Assembly: GCF_008275125.1 (NCBI RefSeq)
Contig: NZ_CP043473.1
Location: forward strand, 3,100,001 to 3,164,000
Origin: Chromobacterium paludis
GTDB lineage: Bacteria; Pseudomonadota; Gammaproteobacteria; Burkholderiales; Chromobacteriaceae
DNA: 64,000 bases
Direction of reading: 5' to 3'
In this document: piece by piece, positions 25,315 through 35,309 of the stretch
Layout: each line of letters starts with the position of its first letter
Numbering within the stretch: position 1 is the first letter of the stretch
The notes under the pieces: model-generated
Told to the model about the DNA's origin: nothing
Database searches by the model: none
What the model saw: only the letters and a program-made list of their open reading frames with translations
Translations under genes and position numbers: made by a program

Positions 25315-26442
25315 ATGCATATCCAACACCATCCGCTGCTCTCGCCCAGCCTAAGCACCCAGCGCGCGCTGACCAGCTTTCACTTCGGCCAGCCCGGCAG
25401 CGGAGAAAAGGTCCATATCCAGGCCAGCCTGCACGCCGACGAACTGCCCGGCATGCTGGTGGCCTGGCATCTGAAGCAGCGCCTGCGCCTGCTGGAAGAC
25501 CAGGGCGCGATCCGCGGCGAAATCACCGTGCTGCCGGTGTCCAACCCGATAGGGCTGAGCCAGAACCAGCATGGCAGGCTGCTGGGGCGCTTCGAGCTGA
25601 TGAGCGGGCAAAACTTCAACCGCCATTACCACCCCATGGCCGAGCCGGTGTTCGCCGCCGTGCGGCAGCAGCTGGGCGCCGACGCCAAGGCCAATACCCG
25701 GCTGATCCGCGCCGCGATGCGCGTGGAACTGGAGCGGCAGCAGCCGCAGACCGAGTTGCAGTCGCTGCGCCACGCGCTGCAGACCATGGCCTTTGACGCG
25801 GACATCATGCTGGACCTGCACTGCGACAGCCGCGCCGACATCCATCTCTATACCGGCACGCCGCTGTGGGACCAATGCGAGCCGCTGTCGCGCTATCTGG
25901 GCGTGTGCGCCAGCCTGCTGGCCGAGGACTCCGGCGACTATCCTTTCGACGAAGCCTGCAGCCAGCCGTGGTGGCAGCTGCGCGATCTGGCGGCCCAGGC
26001 CGGCCTGGCCGCGCCCATAGAGATGGCCTGCCTGGCGGTGACGGTGGAGCTCCGCGGCGAATGGGATGTCAACCACGAATACGCGGCCAAGGACGCCGAA
26101 GCCATCATCCACTTCCTGCAGCATCGCGGCGTGATCCGCGGCGACGCGCCGCCGCTGCCGCCCCTGCGCCATCCCGCCACGCCGCTGGCCGGCTCCGAGG
26201 ACCTGACGGCGCCGCATGCCGGCGTAGTGGTGTACCGCGCCGAGCCGGGCAGCTTGCTCAGCCCCGGCGACCTGGTGGCCGACGTGATCGACCCGGTCCG
26301 CGATGAGGTCAGCCAGGTCTGCACCGAGCGCGGCGGCGTGCTGTACGCCACCAGCGACCGCCCCTACGCCACCGCCGGCCTCAATATCGCCCGCGTCGCG
26401 GGCAGCCAGTCTTACAAAACCGGCAAGCTACTCACTGCCTGA
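25315..26442 (+). CDS. Succinylglutamate desuccinylase/aspartoacylase-family zinc hydrolase
   Basis: This 375-aa M14-like enzyme shows the zinc-site pattern HADE (residues 38-41), then VSNPIGLSQNQHGRLLGRFE and DLHCDSRADIHLY with the third ligand His. A C-terminal beta domain follows (AGVVVYRAEPGSLLSPGDLVADVIDP), as in AstE-like proteins. It should remove an acyl group from an amide-linked substrate. Substrate cannot be assigned, and no arginine succinyltransferase genes are adjacent. It is divergent from the SMC operon. Confidence 0.8.
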   Translation: MHIQHHPLLSPSLSTQRALTSFHFGQPGSGEKVHIQASLHADELPGMLVAWHLKQRLRLLEDQGAIRGEITVLPVSNPIGLSQNQHGRLLGRFELMSGQNFNRHYHPMAEPVFAAVRQQLGADAKANTRLIRAAMRVELERQQPQTELQSLRHALQTMAFDADIMLDLHCDSRADIHLYTGTPLWDQCEPLSRYLGVCASLLAEDSGDYPFDEACSQPWWQLRDLAAQAGLAAPIEMACLAVTVELRGEWDVNHEYAAKDAEAIIHFLQHRGVIRGDAPPLPPLRHPATPLAGSEDLTAPHAGVVVYRAEPGSLLSPGDLVADVIDPVRDEVSQVCTERGGVLYATSDRPYATAGLNIARVAGSQSYKTGKLLTA

Positions 26443-26466
26443 GCCTGGCCGCACCAGGAAACCCGC

Positions 26467-26709
26467 ATGCAAACCATCCGCACCCTGCTCCCGGTCCTGA
26501 CGCTGACCCTAGCCGCCTGCGCCCAGCCGCCCTCTTCCTCTCGCCCAATAGGCATGGCCAATCCGGCCTCGGTCTACTGCGTGCGGCAAGGCGGCAAGCT
26601 GCTGCCGCAGAAGGACGCCGCCGGCAATGCGTACGCGCTATGCCAACTGCCCGATGGCCGTGAGGTAGAGGAGTGGGCGCTGTTCCGCTCGCGGCCTAGC
26701 GAGCAATAA
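26467..26709 (+). CDS. Small DUF333-type lipoprotein
   Basis: The 80-aa protein has a lipoprotein signal ending LAAC. It then has the short motif ANPASVYCVRQGGKL...GNAYALCQLPDGREVEEWALFR, typical of DUF333 (putative hemolysin-like) lipoproteins with two cysteines. It begins 24 bp after the hydrolase stop and may be co-transcribed with it. Function of this family is not known; the hemolysin label in databases is not well supported. Confidence 0.82.
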   Translation: MQTIRTLLPVLTLTLAACAQPPSSSRPIGMANPASVYCVRQGGKLLPQKDAAGNAYALCQLPDGREVEEWALFRSRPSEQ

Positions 26710-26724
26710 ACGCCGCCCGCCCAC

Positions 26725-26762
26725 TTATCCACAGAAATGGACAAACCCTGAATGTATCCACA
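26725..26762 (+). promoter_or_regulatory. Two DnaA-box-like sites
   Basis: TTATCCACA at 26725-26733 is a perfect DnaA box. GTATCCACA at 26754-26762 differs at one position. They are 29 bp apart in the same orientation, in the gap after the lipoprotein gene. The role is unknown; it is not near dnaA or an evident origin. Confidence 0.45.
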
Positions 26763-26783
26763 GCGGCGGGCGCCCCTCCCCTC

Positions 26784-26820
26784 AAAAAACAAACCCGCCG
26801 GCTGACCGCTCCGGCGGGTT
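26784..26820 (-). terminator. Terminator of the amino acid ABC operon
   Basis: AACCCGCCGG/CCGGCGGGTT stem at 26792-26820, followed on the minus strand by TTGTTTTTTG. It lies 23 bp after the ATPase stop. Confidence 0.8.
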
Positions 26821-26843
26821 GCTCCCCCTTGGCAGGGATGCGC

Positions 26844-27611
26844 TTACTTCAGGCTGCCGGACAGGAAGGCCTTGAGCCGCTCGCTCTTGGTGTTGCCGAA
26901 CACCTCGTCCGGGTGGCCTTCTTCTTCCACCCGACCTTGGTGCAGGAACATCACGTGGTTGGACACATTGCGGGCGAAACCCATCTCGTGCGTCACCACG
27001 ATCATGGTGCGGCCTTCTTCGGCCAGCGCCTGCATCACCTTCAGCACTTCGCCCACCAGTTCCGGGTCCAGCGCCGAGGTCGGCTCGTCGAACAGCATCA
27101 CTTCCGGCTCCATCGCCAGCGCGCGGGCGATGGCCACGCGCTGTTGCTGGCCGCCGGACAAGTGAGCCGGATATTTGGCCTGGGCGCGCTCGTCCAGGCC
27201 CACCTTGGCCAGGTATTTCTTGGCGCGGGCGATGGCTTCCTCGCGGGCGATGCCCAGCACGTGCACCGGCGCCTCGATGACGTTTTCCAGCACCGTCATG
27301 TGGCCCCACAGATTGAAGTGCTGGAACACCATGGCCAGCCGGGTGCGCATGGTTTGCAGCTGCTTTTGGTCCGCCGGCACCAGCTCGCCCTGCTTGTTGC
27401 GCGTCAGGCGGATTTCTTCGCCGTTCAGGGCGATGCTGCCCTCGTTCGGCTTCTCCAGGAAGTTGATGCAGCGCAGAAAGGTGCTCTTGCCGGAGCCGGA
27501 CGAACCGATGATGCTGATCACGTCGCCGGCCTTGGCCTTCAGCGAGATGCCCTTCAGAACTTCGTGGTCGCCGTAGCTCTTGTGAATATTGCTGATGTTC
27601 AGCTTGTCCAT
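26844..27611 (-). CDS. Basic amino acid ABC transporter, ATP-binding protein (HisP-like)
   Basis: The 255-aa ATPase has Walker [10 protein letters not shown] at residues 36-44, the Q-loop in [16 protein letters not shown], the signature LSGGQQQR and Walker [15 protein letters not shown], then the switch His in VVTHEMGFA. This set, with the insert [12 protein letters not shown], is typical of HisP/ArtP ATPases for histidine, arginine, lysine or ornithine. It is the last gene of an operon with two permease genes and the binding protein. Confidence 0.9.
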   Translation of the reverse strand: MDKLNISNIHKSYGDHEVLKGISLKAKAGDVISIIGSSGSGKSTFLRCINFLEKPNEGSIALNGEEIRLTRNKQGELVPADQKQLQTMRTRLAMVFQHFNLWGHMTVLENVIEAPVHVLGIAREEAIARAKKYLAKVGLDERAQAKYPAHLSGGQQQRVAIARALAMEPEVMLFDEPTSALDPELVGEVLKVMQALAEEGRTMIVVTHEMGFARNVSNHVMFLHQGRVEEEGHPDEVFGNTKSERLKAFLSGSLK

Positions 27612-27633
27612 CTAGATAAATCCCCAGTCTTTC

Positions 27634-28347
27634 TCAACTCTTGGTCGGGCGCAGGTAAGCGAGCCAGCGCGCTTCGGCCTTGCGGAACAGGCCGACCAGA
27701 ATAAAGGTGATGCTCAGATACAGCAAGGCGGCCAGGCCGAAGGCATTGAAGGAGTCATACGTGGCGGCGTTGACGTCGCGCGCGACCTTCAAAATGTCCG
27801 GCACGGTGGCGGTAAAGGCCACGGTGGTGGCGTGCAGCATCAGGATCACTTCATTGCTGTACGCCGGCAGCGCGCGGCGCAGGGCCGACGGGATGATGAC
27901 CCGGCGATACAGCGTGAACTTGCTCATGCCGTACGCGCGGCCCGCCTCGATCTCGCCATACGGCGTGGCCTTGATGGCGCCGGCGAAGATTTCCGTGGTG
28001 TAGGCGCAGGTATTGAGCGCGAACGCCAGAATGGTGCAGTTATAGCCTTCGCGGAAGAAGTGGTTCAGGAAGCCCACCTCGCGCACCACGTCCAGGCTGT
28101 ACATGCCGCTGTAGAAGAACAGCAGCTGCACATAGAGCGGCGTGCCGCGGAACACATAGGTGTACAGCCACACCGCGCGCGCCAGCCATTTGACCTTGGA
28201 CACGCGCGCCACCGCCAGAGGGATGGACACGACAAAGCCAAAGCCGATGGATAGCACCAACAGCCACATGGTAACAGCCAGGCCGGACAGGTGGTAGCCG
28301 TCGCTCCACAGGAAGGGCCGCCAGTATTGCTGGATGATGTCTATCAT
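27634..28347 (-). CDS. Basic amino acid ABC transporter permease (HisM-like)
   Basis: This 237-aa inner-membrane permease has about five helices and the EAA loop EIEAGRAYGMSKFTLYRRVIIPSALRRALP, which contacts the ATPase. FRGTPLYVQLLFFY is typical of the HisMQ group. It overlaps the other permease gene by 4 bp at its start, so the two are co-translated and form a heterodimer. Confidence 0.88.
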   Translation of the reverse strand: MIDIIQQYWRPFLWSDGYHLSGLAVTMWLLVLSIGFGFVVSIPLAVARVSKVKWLARAVWLYTYVFRGTPLYVQLLFFYSGMYSLDVVREVGFLNHFFREGYNCTILAFALNTCAYTTEIFAGAIKATPYGEIEAGRAYGMSKFTLYRRVIIPSALRRALPAYSNEVILMLHATTVAFTATVPDILKVARDVNAATYDSFNAFGLAALLYLSITFILVGLFRKAEARWLAYLRPTKS

Positions 28348-29033
28348 AGGTCAGCCTCCCGCACGCCCAAGGAATAGCGGCGCTCCAGCCACATCAGCAC
28401 GAAATTGGACAACGTGGTCAGCAGCAGATAGATCGCCCCGGCCACCAGCGTGAAGAAGAAGACTTTGTACGTGCTCTTGCCCGCATCCACCGATGCCTTG
28501 ACCACGTCGGCCAGACCGATGATGGACACCAGGGCGGTAGCCTTCAGCATCACCTGCCAGTTATTGGAAATGCCGGGCAGCGCGAAACGCATCATCTGCG
28601 GGAACTGCACGCGGTGGAACACCTGCCAGCCCGTCATGCCATAGGCGATGCCGGCCTCGATCTGCCCCTTGGGCACGGACAGGAAGGCGCCGCGCAGCGT
28701 TTCGGTGAAATACGCGCCGTAAATGAAGCCCAGCGTGACCACGCCGGACACAAACGGATCGAGATTGATCTGGTCCATGCCCAGCGCATCGGTGATCTTG
28801 TTCATGCCGATCTGCAGGCTGTAGAAGATCAGCAGCATCAGCACCAGATCGGGCACGCCGCGCACCAGAGTGGTGTATACGGTGGAGACGCCGCCCAGCA
28901 GCGGGTTGTGCGACAGCTTGGCGCCGGCGCCGACCAGGCCGATGGCGAAGGCCAGCAGCAGCGACAGCACCGACAGCTCCAGCGTCACCAGGGTCCCCTG
29001 CCAAATGATGGGACCGAATCCTTGCAAAAACAT
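28344..29033 (-). CDS. Basic amino acid ABC transporter permease (HisQ-like)
   Basis: The 229-aa permease begins MFLQGFGPIIWQGTLVTLELSVLS and has the EAA loop IEAGIAYGMTGWQVFHRVQFPQMMRFALP and RGVPDLVLMLLIFY. The closest match is the HisQ partner of HisM. It follows the binding-protein gene after 135 bp that hold a hairpin, which probably tunes the subunit ratio. Confidence 0.88.
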   Translation of the reverse strand: MFLQGFGPIIWQGTLVTLELSVLSLLLAFAIGLVGAGAKLSHNPLLGGVSTVYTTLVRGVPDLVLMLLIFYSLQIGMNKITDALGMDQINLDPFVSGVVTLGFIYGAYFTETLRGAFLSVPKGQIEAGIAYGMTGWQVFHRVQFPQMMRFALPGISNNWQVMLKATALVSIIGLADVVKASVDAGKSTYKVFFFTLVAGAIYLLLTTLSNFVLMWLERRYSLGVREADL

Positions 29034-29106
29034 TGTGCTCCCCTTATCGAGCGGCCGCGTTCTTCAGCTTATATTGCCGAATGAAAAACAGCCGTTCAGA
29101 TCAATA

Positions 29107-29125
29107 CGCCCCGCGAGGCGGGGCG
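29107..29125 (-). promoter_or_regulatory. Intercistronic hairpin between the binding protein and permease genes
   Basis: CGCCCCGC/GCGGGGCG stem with a 3-nt loop and no T-run. Such stems after periplasmic binding-protein genes protect the upstream mRNA or limit read-through, so that the binding protein is made in excess. Confidence 0.5.
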
Positions 29126-29168
29126 CATCACGACATCAAGCGGACGGCCAGGCCGCCCGCTGGCGGCA

Positions 29169-29948
29169 TCAGCCGCCGTACACGTCGAAGGAGAAGTATT
29201 TTTTCTCGATCTTCTTGTAAGTGCCGTCCTTCAACATGCCGGCGATGGCTTTGTCGATGGCGGCCTTCAGGTCGGTGTCTTCCTTGCGCAGGCCGATGCC
29301 GGCGCCTTCACCCAGCGTTTGCGGATCGACCAGGTCCTTGCCGGCGAAGGCGAAGCCCTTGCCCTCAGGCTTTTTCAGGAAGCCTTCGTCGGCCTGCACC
29401 GCGTCTTGCAGCGAGGCGTCCAGACGGCCCGCGGTCAAGTCGGCCAGCACCAGGGTTTGGTTCTGATACGGCACCACTTCCACGCCGGCCGGCGCCCAGT
29501 GCTTCTTGGCGTAGGCTTCCTGGATGGTGCCCTGCTCCACGCCCACGCGCTTGCCCTTCAGCGAAGCCGGAGTCGGCATCAGGCCGGAACCCACCTTGGC
29601 CACCATGCGGGTCGGGGTGTTGAACAGCTTGGCGGAGAAGGCGATTTCCTTCATGCGCGCCTCGGTCATGGACATGGACGACAGCACGCCGTCGAACTTC
29701 TTGGCCTTCAACGCCGGGATCATGCCGTCGAAGTCGTTTTCCACCCATACGCACTTGGCCTTCATGCGCTTGCAGATCTCGTTGCCCAGGTCGATGTCGA
29801 AGCCCACCACCTGGCCGCTAGGCGCCTTGTATTCAAACGGCGCGTAACTGGCGTCCACGCCAAAACGAACTTCCTTCCAATCCTTGGCGTAAGCGCCCAC
29901 GGATACGGCCATCAGGCCCATGGCCAGCGCAGCGACTGCCTTCTTCAT
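29169..29948 (-). CDS. Periplasmic basic amino acid-binding protein (HisJ/ArgT-like)
   Basis: I start at the ATG at 29948, with GAGGAG before it. A signal peptide (MKKAVAALAMGLMAVSVGAYA) leads to a 259-aa solute-binding protein: FGVDASYAPFEY, GFDIDLGNEICKRM, KCVWVENDFDGMIPALKAKKFD, MSMTEAR and RVGVEQGTIQEAY. These motifs bind the alpha-amino and carboxyl groups of Arg/Lys/His/ornithine. It is the first gene of the operon and should deliver substrate to the HisQM-P complex. Exact ligand specificity cannot be read from this. Confidence 0.9.
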   Translation of the reverse strand: MKKAVAALAMGLMAVSVGAYAKDWKEVRFGVDASYAPFEYKAPSGQVVGFDIDLGNEICKRMKAKCVWVENDFDGMIPALKAKKFDGVLSSMSMTEARMKEIAFSAKLFNTPTRMVAKVGSGLMPTPASLKGKRVGVEQGTIQEAYAKKHWAPAGVEVVPYQNQTLVLADLTAGRLDASLQDAVQADEGFLKKPEGKGFAFAGKDLVDPQTLGEGAGIGLRKEDTDLKAAIDKAIAGMLKDGTYKKIEKKYFSFDVYGG

Positions 29949-30366
29949 GCGATTCTCCTCATCAAAGCCTTGCAAACTCTTTGTTTGGTTGTCCGGCGCA
30001 AGCGCCAGTCTTTTGTCTCCCAGACGCCCCCGCGCCCGGAACGGCACTGCAAACTGCTCATGATTCCGGCCGCGCCCGGCAAGGACGCTGGCAGAACCAT
30101 GTTATATGGTTAGAGCAATTTGTCTAGCAAGCTGGTTTTTCTTGCCATGCCAGAATCATTTCCACGCCATATGACGCCACGGGTAGCAGAATCCATGCCA
30201 TGCCAGCGCTGCCAATCGCGTCCGGCGTGGCTTTTTTGCCTGAGGACAAAATACAACATCCAATCCAATCACTTGATGAGTAACGGCGAGTCTGAAAATT
30301 GGTGTACAGGATTGCGACAGAAATGAGCAAAAAACGGCCAAAACCATGAATTTTGCCCAAGATGAA
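29949..30366. other. Intergenic region between the ABC operon and the obgE terminator
   Basis: The 420 bp contain the leader of the binding-protein gene and a possible minus-strand promoter (TTGCTA at 30129-30134 and TATAAC at 30105-30110, 18-bp spacing). Local composition is AT-rich around 30100-30366. Short frames exist on both strands but none has a convincing RBS or domain, so I do not call a gene. Confidence 0.4.
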
Positions 30367-30399
30367 TAAAAAAACGGGCTGGATATGCCCCAGCCCGTT
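30367..30399 (-). terminator. Terminator of the rplU-rpmA-obgE cluster
   Basis: AACGGGCTGG/CCAGCCCGTT stem at 30373-30399 with a 7-nt loop, followed on the minus strand by TTTTTTATTC. Confidence 0.8.
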
Positions 30400-30426
30400 C
30401 CTTATCACAATTTGATGACGATATCG

Positions 30427-31611
<1,185 letters not shown>

Positions 31612-31662
31612 TCAGGCGTCAGGGTTGGCCATGCCAGCCCTCACGCCTTGCCCCTCGGGTAT

Positions 31663-31693
31663 GAAAAAAGCCCTATCGGAAGGATAGGGCTTT
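31663..31693 (-). terminator. Terminator after rpmA
   Basis: AAAGCCCTATC/GATAGGGCTTT stem at 31667-31693 with TTTTTTC on the minus strand. It lies in the rpmA-obgE gap, so obgE may depend on read-through or its own promoter. Confidence 0.8.
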
Positions 31694-31713
31694 CTCGGTT
31701 GTCAGAAAGCGAA

Positions 31714-31989
31714 TTATTCGCCGTCTACACCGGTGTACGGAACCACGTTAACGGTCTTGCGCTGTTGCGCGCCCTTAACGGTGAATTCAACGTAGCCGTC
31801 AACCTTGGCGTACAGGGTGTGGTCCTTGCCCTGGCCGACGTTTTCGCCAGCGTGGAACTTGGTGCCGCGCTGACGCACGATGATGGAACCTGCCGGAATC
31901 AGTTCGCTGCCGTAAACCTTAACGCCCAAGCGTTTGGCTTCGGAGTCACGACCGTTGCGGGAGCTACCGCCTGCTTTTTTGTGTGCCAT
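31714..31989 (-). CDS. rpmA: 50S ribosomal protein L27
   Basis: The 91-aa protein reads [16 protein letters not shown]...LGVKVYG and [22 protein letters not shown], the complete L27 signature. The N-terminus starts directly with the mature-type MAHKKAGGS and has no cleavable extension. L27 lies at the peptidyl transferase centre. It is 12 bp downstream of rplU. Confidence 0.97.
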   Translation of the reverse strand: MAHKKAGGSSRNGRDSEAKRLGVKVYGSELIPAGSIIVRQRGTKFHAGENVGQGKDHTLYAKVDGYVEFTVKGAQQRKTVNVVPYTGVDGE

Positions 31990-32001
31990 GACTGTGTATC
32001 C

Positions 32002-32313
32002 TTACTTCGAAATCGCGTCGATGCGGATTTCGGTGAAGTTCTGACGATGACCCTGGTGCTTCTGGTAGTGCTTACGACGACGCATCTTGAAGATGCGGAT
32101 CTTGTCGCCACGACCGTGGGCAACTACGGTAGCCTTGACGGTGGCACCGGCTACCAGCGGGGCGCCTACAACAACCTGTTCACCGTCAGCAATCATCAGC
32201 ACTTCTTCAAGTACGATCTGGCTGTCGATGTCTGCAGGTATCTGTTCTACTTTAAGTTTTTCACCGATGGCAACTTTGTACTGCTTGCCGCCGGTTTTTA
32301 TGACCGCATACAT
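32002..32313 (-). CDS. rplU: 50S ribosomal protein L21
   Basis: The protein is 103 aa from ATG 32313 ([14 protein letters not shown]), with [21 protein letters not shown] near the C-terminus. Length and motif are those of L21, which binds 23S rRNA. It is the first gene of rplU-rpmA and is divergent from ispB, with the shared promoter region at 32314-32508. Confidence 0.97.
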   Translation of the reverse strand: MYAVIKTGGKQYKVAIGEKLKVEQIPADIDSQIVLEEVLMIADGEQVVVGAPLVAGATVKATVVAHGRGDKIRIFKMRRRKHYQKHQGHRQNFTEIRIDAISK

Positions 32314-32508
32314 TCGCATGAGCTCCTGAATATTGAATCCCCGCACCTGATGCGCAAGGGAACGCGAGACTATACGTGCCCGCCCTCAACTTGTCAATAA
32401 TTTCATCGACTTAAGCCGCGAACACGGCGGCATGGCGGCTGCGCGGGCTTTTCTGGTAAGATTCGGCTCTTTGGCGTACCCATCGCAACGATTAAACTGG
32501 TTGAAAAC

Positions 32509-33477
32509 GTGTCCACCCCGCTTTTCCGCACCCTGATAGCCGATGACATGCAGACGGTAGACCGCGTCATCCGCGACCGCCTGCATTCCGACGTCGTCCT
32601 GATCCGCCAAGTGGCGGAATACATCATTAGCGCCGGCGGCAAGCGCCTGCGTCCGGTGTTGACCCTGCTGTCGGGCCGCGCGCTGGGCTACCGGGGCGAG
32701 CACCTGTTCGAGCTCGCGGCGATGATAGAGTTCATTCACACCGCCACGCTGCTGCACGACGACGTGGTGGACGAGTCCGACCTGCGCCGCGGCCGCAAGA
32801 CCGCCAATGCGCTGTTCGGCAACGCCGCCAGCGTGCTGGTGGGCGACTTCCTTTACACCCGCGCCTTCCAGATGATGGTGACCACGCGCAGCATGGACAT
32901 CCTGGAAGTGATGGCCGAGGCCACCAACATCATCGCCGAAGGCGAAGTGCTGCAACTGCTGAACATAGGCAACACCGACGTCAGCGAGGATGAATACCTC
33001 AAAGTCATCCAGTACAAAACCGCCAAGCTGTTCGAAGCCGCCGCCCGCGTCGGCGCGCTGATCTCCGGCGCCGCGCCGGAACAGGTCAAGGCCATGGCGG
33101 ACTACGGCATGTACCTGGGCACCGCCTTCCAGATCATCGACGACGTGCTGGACTACAGCGGCGACGCCGACACCATAGGCAAGAGCCTGGGCGACGACCT
33201 GGCCGAAGGCAAACCCACCCTGCCGCTGATCTACGCCATGCGCCAAGGCGGCCCGGAAGCCTCCGCCCTGGTCCGCGACGCGCTGGAAAACGCCAACCGC
33301 GACCGTTTCCACGATGTGCTGAATGCAGTACAATCCTGCGGCGCGCTGGAATATGCCAAGAGCGAAGCCGTGAAAATGGCCGATCTGGCCATTGCCTCCT
33401 TGCAGAACATTCCCGAGTCGGAAACCCGCCAGGCCCTGATTGAGCTGGCCCGCCTGTCTGTGGACCGCAGCGCCTAA
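32509..33477 (+). CDS. ispB: Octaprenyl diphosphate synthase
   Basis: The frame begins at GTG 32509 and encodes 322 aa. Both Asp-rich motifs are present: LLHDDVVDESDLRRG (first) and FQIIDDVLDYSG (second), plus GGKRLRP near the N-terminus. It makes the polyprenyl side chain of ubiquinone (and so also of any rhodoquinone made through RquA). Divergence from rplU-rpmA is the conserved proteobacterial arrangement. It ends 21 bp before tRNA-Arg. Confidence 0.94.
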   Translation: MSTPLFRTLIADDMQTVDRVIRDRLHSDVVLIRQVAEYIISAGGKRLRPVLTLLSGRALGYRGEHLFELAAMIEFIHTATLLHDDVVDESDLRRGRKTANALFGNAASVLVGDFLYTRAFQMMVTTRSMDILEVMAEATNIIAEGEVLQLLNIGNTDVSEDEYLKVIQYKTAKLFEAAARVGALISGAAPEQVKAMADYGMYLGTAFQIIDDVLDYSGDADTIGKSLGDDLAEGKPTLPLIYAMRQGGPEASALVRDALENANRDRFHDVLNAVQSCGALEYAKSEAVKMADLAIASLQNIPESETRQALIELARLSVDRSA

Positions 33478-33498
33478 GCGCGCCTCAGTTTCCCAAGC

Positions 33499-33573
33499 GT
33501 CTCCGTAGTTAAATGGATATAACGGCCCCCTCCTAAGGGGCAGTTACAGGTTCGATTCCTGTCGGGGGCGCCA
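33499..33573 (+). tRNA. tRNA-Arg (anticodon CCT)
   Basis: The cloverleaf can be drawn: acceptor GTCTCCG/CGGGGGC (with G-U pairs), D arm GTTA/TAAC, anticodon stem with loop CTCCTAA (CCT), T arm ACAGG-TTCGATT-CCTGT, discriminator G and encoded CCA. It reads AGG. It sits directly before the first integrase and is the probable attachment site. Confidence 0.93.
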
Positions 33574-33606
33574 CCCACACTTCCAAAGCAGTCCGAGAAA
33601 GCCCAC

Positions 33607-33641
33607 AAACCCGCGCCAAATAAGGCTTTGCGGGTTTTTTT
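33607..33641 (+). terminator. Terminator after tRNA-Arg
   Basis: AAACCCGC/GCGGGTTT stem at 33607-33637, followed by a run of T residues to 33641. It probably ends the tRNA transcript, or lies in the island's left end. Confidence 0.7.
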
Positions 33642-33686
33642 ACGTCCAAAGCCGTCCAAGAGCATCCAGTAACATCTACATTTTTT

Positions 33687-34074
33687 GTGTATAGATTCGT
33701 GCATATGAGCGAAACCCTCGATAAAATCTATACACACCGTCCCTAGCACCTTTTGCAATTCATACTCTGGTTAGAAAAATGTATGAAGGTTGCCAGCCCA
33801 ACACTGGCCCCGGCGTCGTGAAAACACCGTCGCCAAGGCCGCGCCAGCCACCCCGCTGAATTCGCATAGTGACGCTAGTGACATAGTGACATCCTTGATT
33901 TGCAAAGGCTTTCCTGTCTTACACCCTGGTGACGCCGCCTTGTCGTCACTAGTGACGAGCTAGCCGCACCTTCGCCCAACGCCTGATAGCAGGACTTCAG
34001 GCCCAAAAATAAGCGCTGAGCGGGCGCACCCCGCCCGACTAACGGCGCAAATCTATACACGGGAATCTATACAC
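33687..34074. repeat. Four AATCTATACAC repeats upstream of the first integrase
   Basis: An 11-bp sequence occurs at 33687-33697 (inverted), 33725-33735, 34050-34060 and 34064-34074. The last two are direct repeats ending at the integrase start codon. The spacing and location fit arm-type binding sites for the integrase, which would also let it repress its own promoter. The rest of 33642-34074 contains no convincing gene. Confidence 0.65.
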
Positions 34075-35307
34075 ATGGCGCTAACCGACATCTCCATCCG
34101 GCAAGCCAAGCCACAAGAGAAAACCTATCAGCTATCTGACGGGAGCAGCCTGTTTCTGGAAGTCACTCCGTCCGGCGGCAAACTGTGGCGCTATCGTTTC
34201 CGCTTCAATGGCAAAGCCGCCGTTCTTGCCCTGGGCAAATACCCTGATGTCGGCCTGGCCGAAGCACGCAACAAAGCAGGCGAAGCACGTAAGCAACTAT
34301 CCGAAGGCATCAACCCAGCAGCACAGCGAAAATCTGAAAAGCTCGCCGCCAAGCTGTCAGCAGCCAACACCTTCGGGGCGATTGCCGAAGAGTGGCACGC
34401 CAAAGAACGCCATGAATGGAGCGAGCAACACGCCGAACGGGTGATGACCTCGCTGGAGCTGCACATTTTCCCCTACATCGGCGCAACGCCCATCAACGAC
34501 ATCAAGCCGCTTGAGCTGCTGGAAGTTCTGCGCCGCGTTGAAAAGGCCGGGAACCTCGACACCTGCAAGCGCCTGCGTCAGCGCTGCTCATCTATCTTTA
34601 AGCTCGCCATCCTGACAGGCCGTTGCGACAGCGATCCGGCCGCGCCGCTGGTGGACGCGCTGAAAACGCCACAAGTGGAGCATCGCAAAGCCCTCAACCG
34701 TGATGAACTGCCGGGGTTTTTGCATGCGCTCAAGGAAATGGATTCCAACAGGCAAACCAAGCTGATGATGGAGCTGATGCTTCACACCTTCACCCGCGTA
34801 GGGGAAATGAGCATGGCCAGGTGGGAAGAAATCGACTTTGACGCCAAGTTGTGGACCATCCCGCCCGAACACCGCAAGCTGACCGAGATATCCAAAAAAA
34901 CCGCAGCGCCGCACCTTGTGCCGCTTTCAGACCACGCGCTTGCCATCCTGCGCGAGTTGCAAGCCATCAGCGGCGGACGAGAGCACATCTTCCCGAACCG
35001 CAACAGCCCGAACCGCCCGATGTCCCCTGAGACGCTACGGCGGGCACTGCATCGCATGGGGTTCAAGGGCAAGGCCGATGTCCACGGCTTCCGCTCCACC
35101 GCATCCACCATCCTGAATGAAGAAGGCTTCAACCCTGACGCCATCGAGCGTCAGTTGGCCCACGTCGAAAGAAACCGGGTCCGCGCTGCCTACAACCGCG
35201 CCGAATACATGGAAGAACGCCGCCGCATGATGCAATGGTGGTCAAGCTACATTGCTCAGCAGCAAGGCGGCAATGTCGTGCCAGTCAACTTCCAGCGGGC
35301 AGGCTAA
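34075..35307 (+). CDS. P4-type tyrosine integrase (first copy)
   Basis: This 410-aa recombinase has an N-terminal arm-binding domain (ALTDISIRQAKP...LEVTPSGGKLWRYRFRF...ALGKYPDVGLAEAR) and a C-terminal catalytic domain with Arg 241 (FTRVGE), His 337 and Arg 340 (HGFRST), His 363 and nucleophile Tyr 373 (YNRAEY). All catalytic residues are present. It lies right after tRNA-Arg(CCT) and is about 70% identical by eye to the second integrase at 38911. Confidence 0.93.
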   Translation: MALTDISIRQAKPQEKTYQLSDGSSLFLEVTPSGGKLWRYRFRFNGKAAVLALGKYPDVGLAEARNKAGEARKQLSEGINPAAQRKSEKLAAKLSAANTFGAIAEEWHAKERHEWSEQHAERVMTSLELHIFPYIGATPINDIKPLELLEVLRRVEKAGNLDTCKRLRQRCSSIFKLAILTGRCDSDPAAPLVDALKTPQVEHRKALNRDELPGFLHALKEMDSNRQTKLMMELMLHTFTRVGEMSMARWEEIDFDAKLWTIPPEHRKLTEISKKTAAPHLVPLSDHALAILRELQAISGGREHIFPNRNSPNRPMSPETLRRALHRMGFKGKADVHGFRSTASTILNEEGFNPDAIERQLAHVERNRVRAAYNRAEYMEERRRMMQWWSSYIAQQQGGNVVPVNFQRAG

Positions 35308-35309
35308 GC

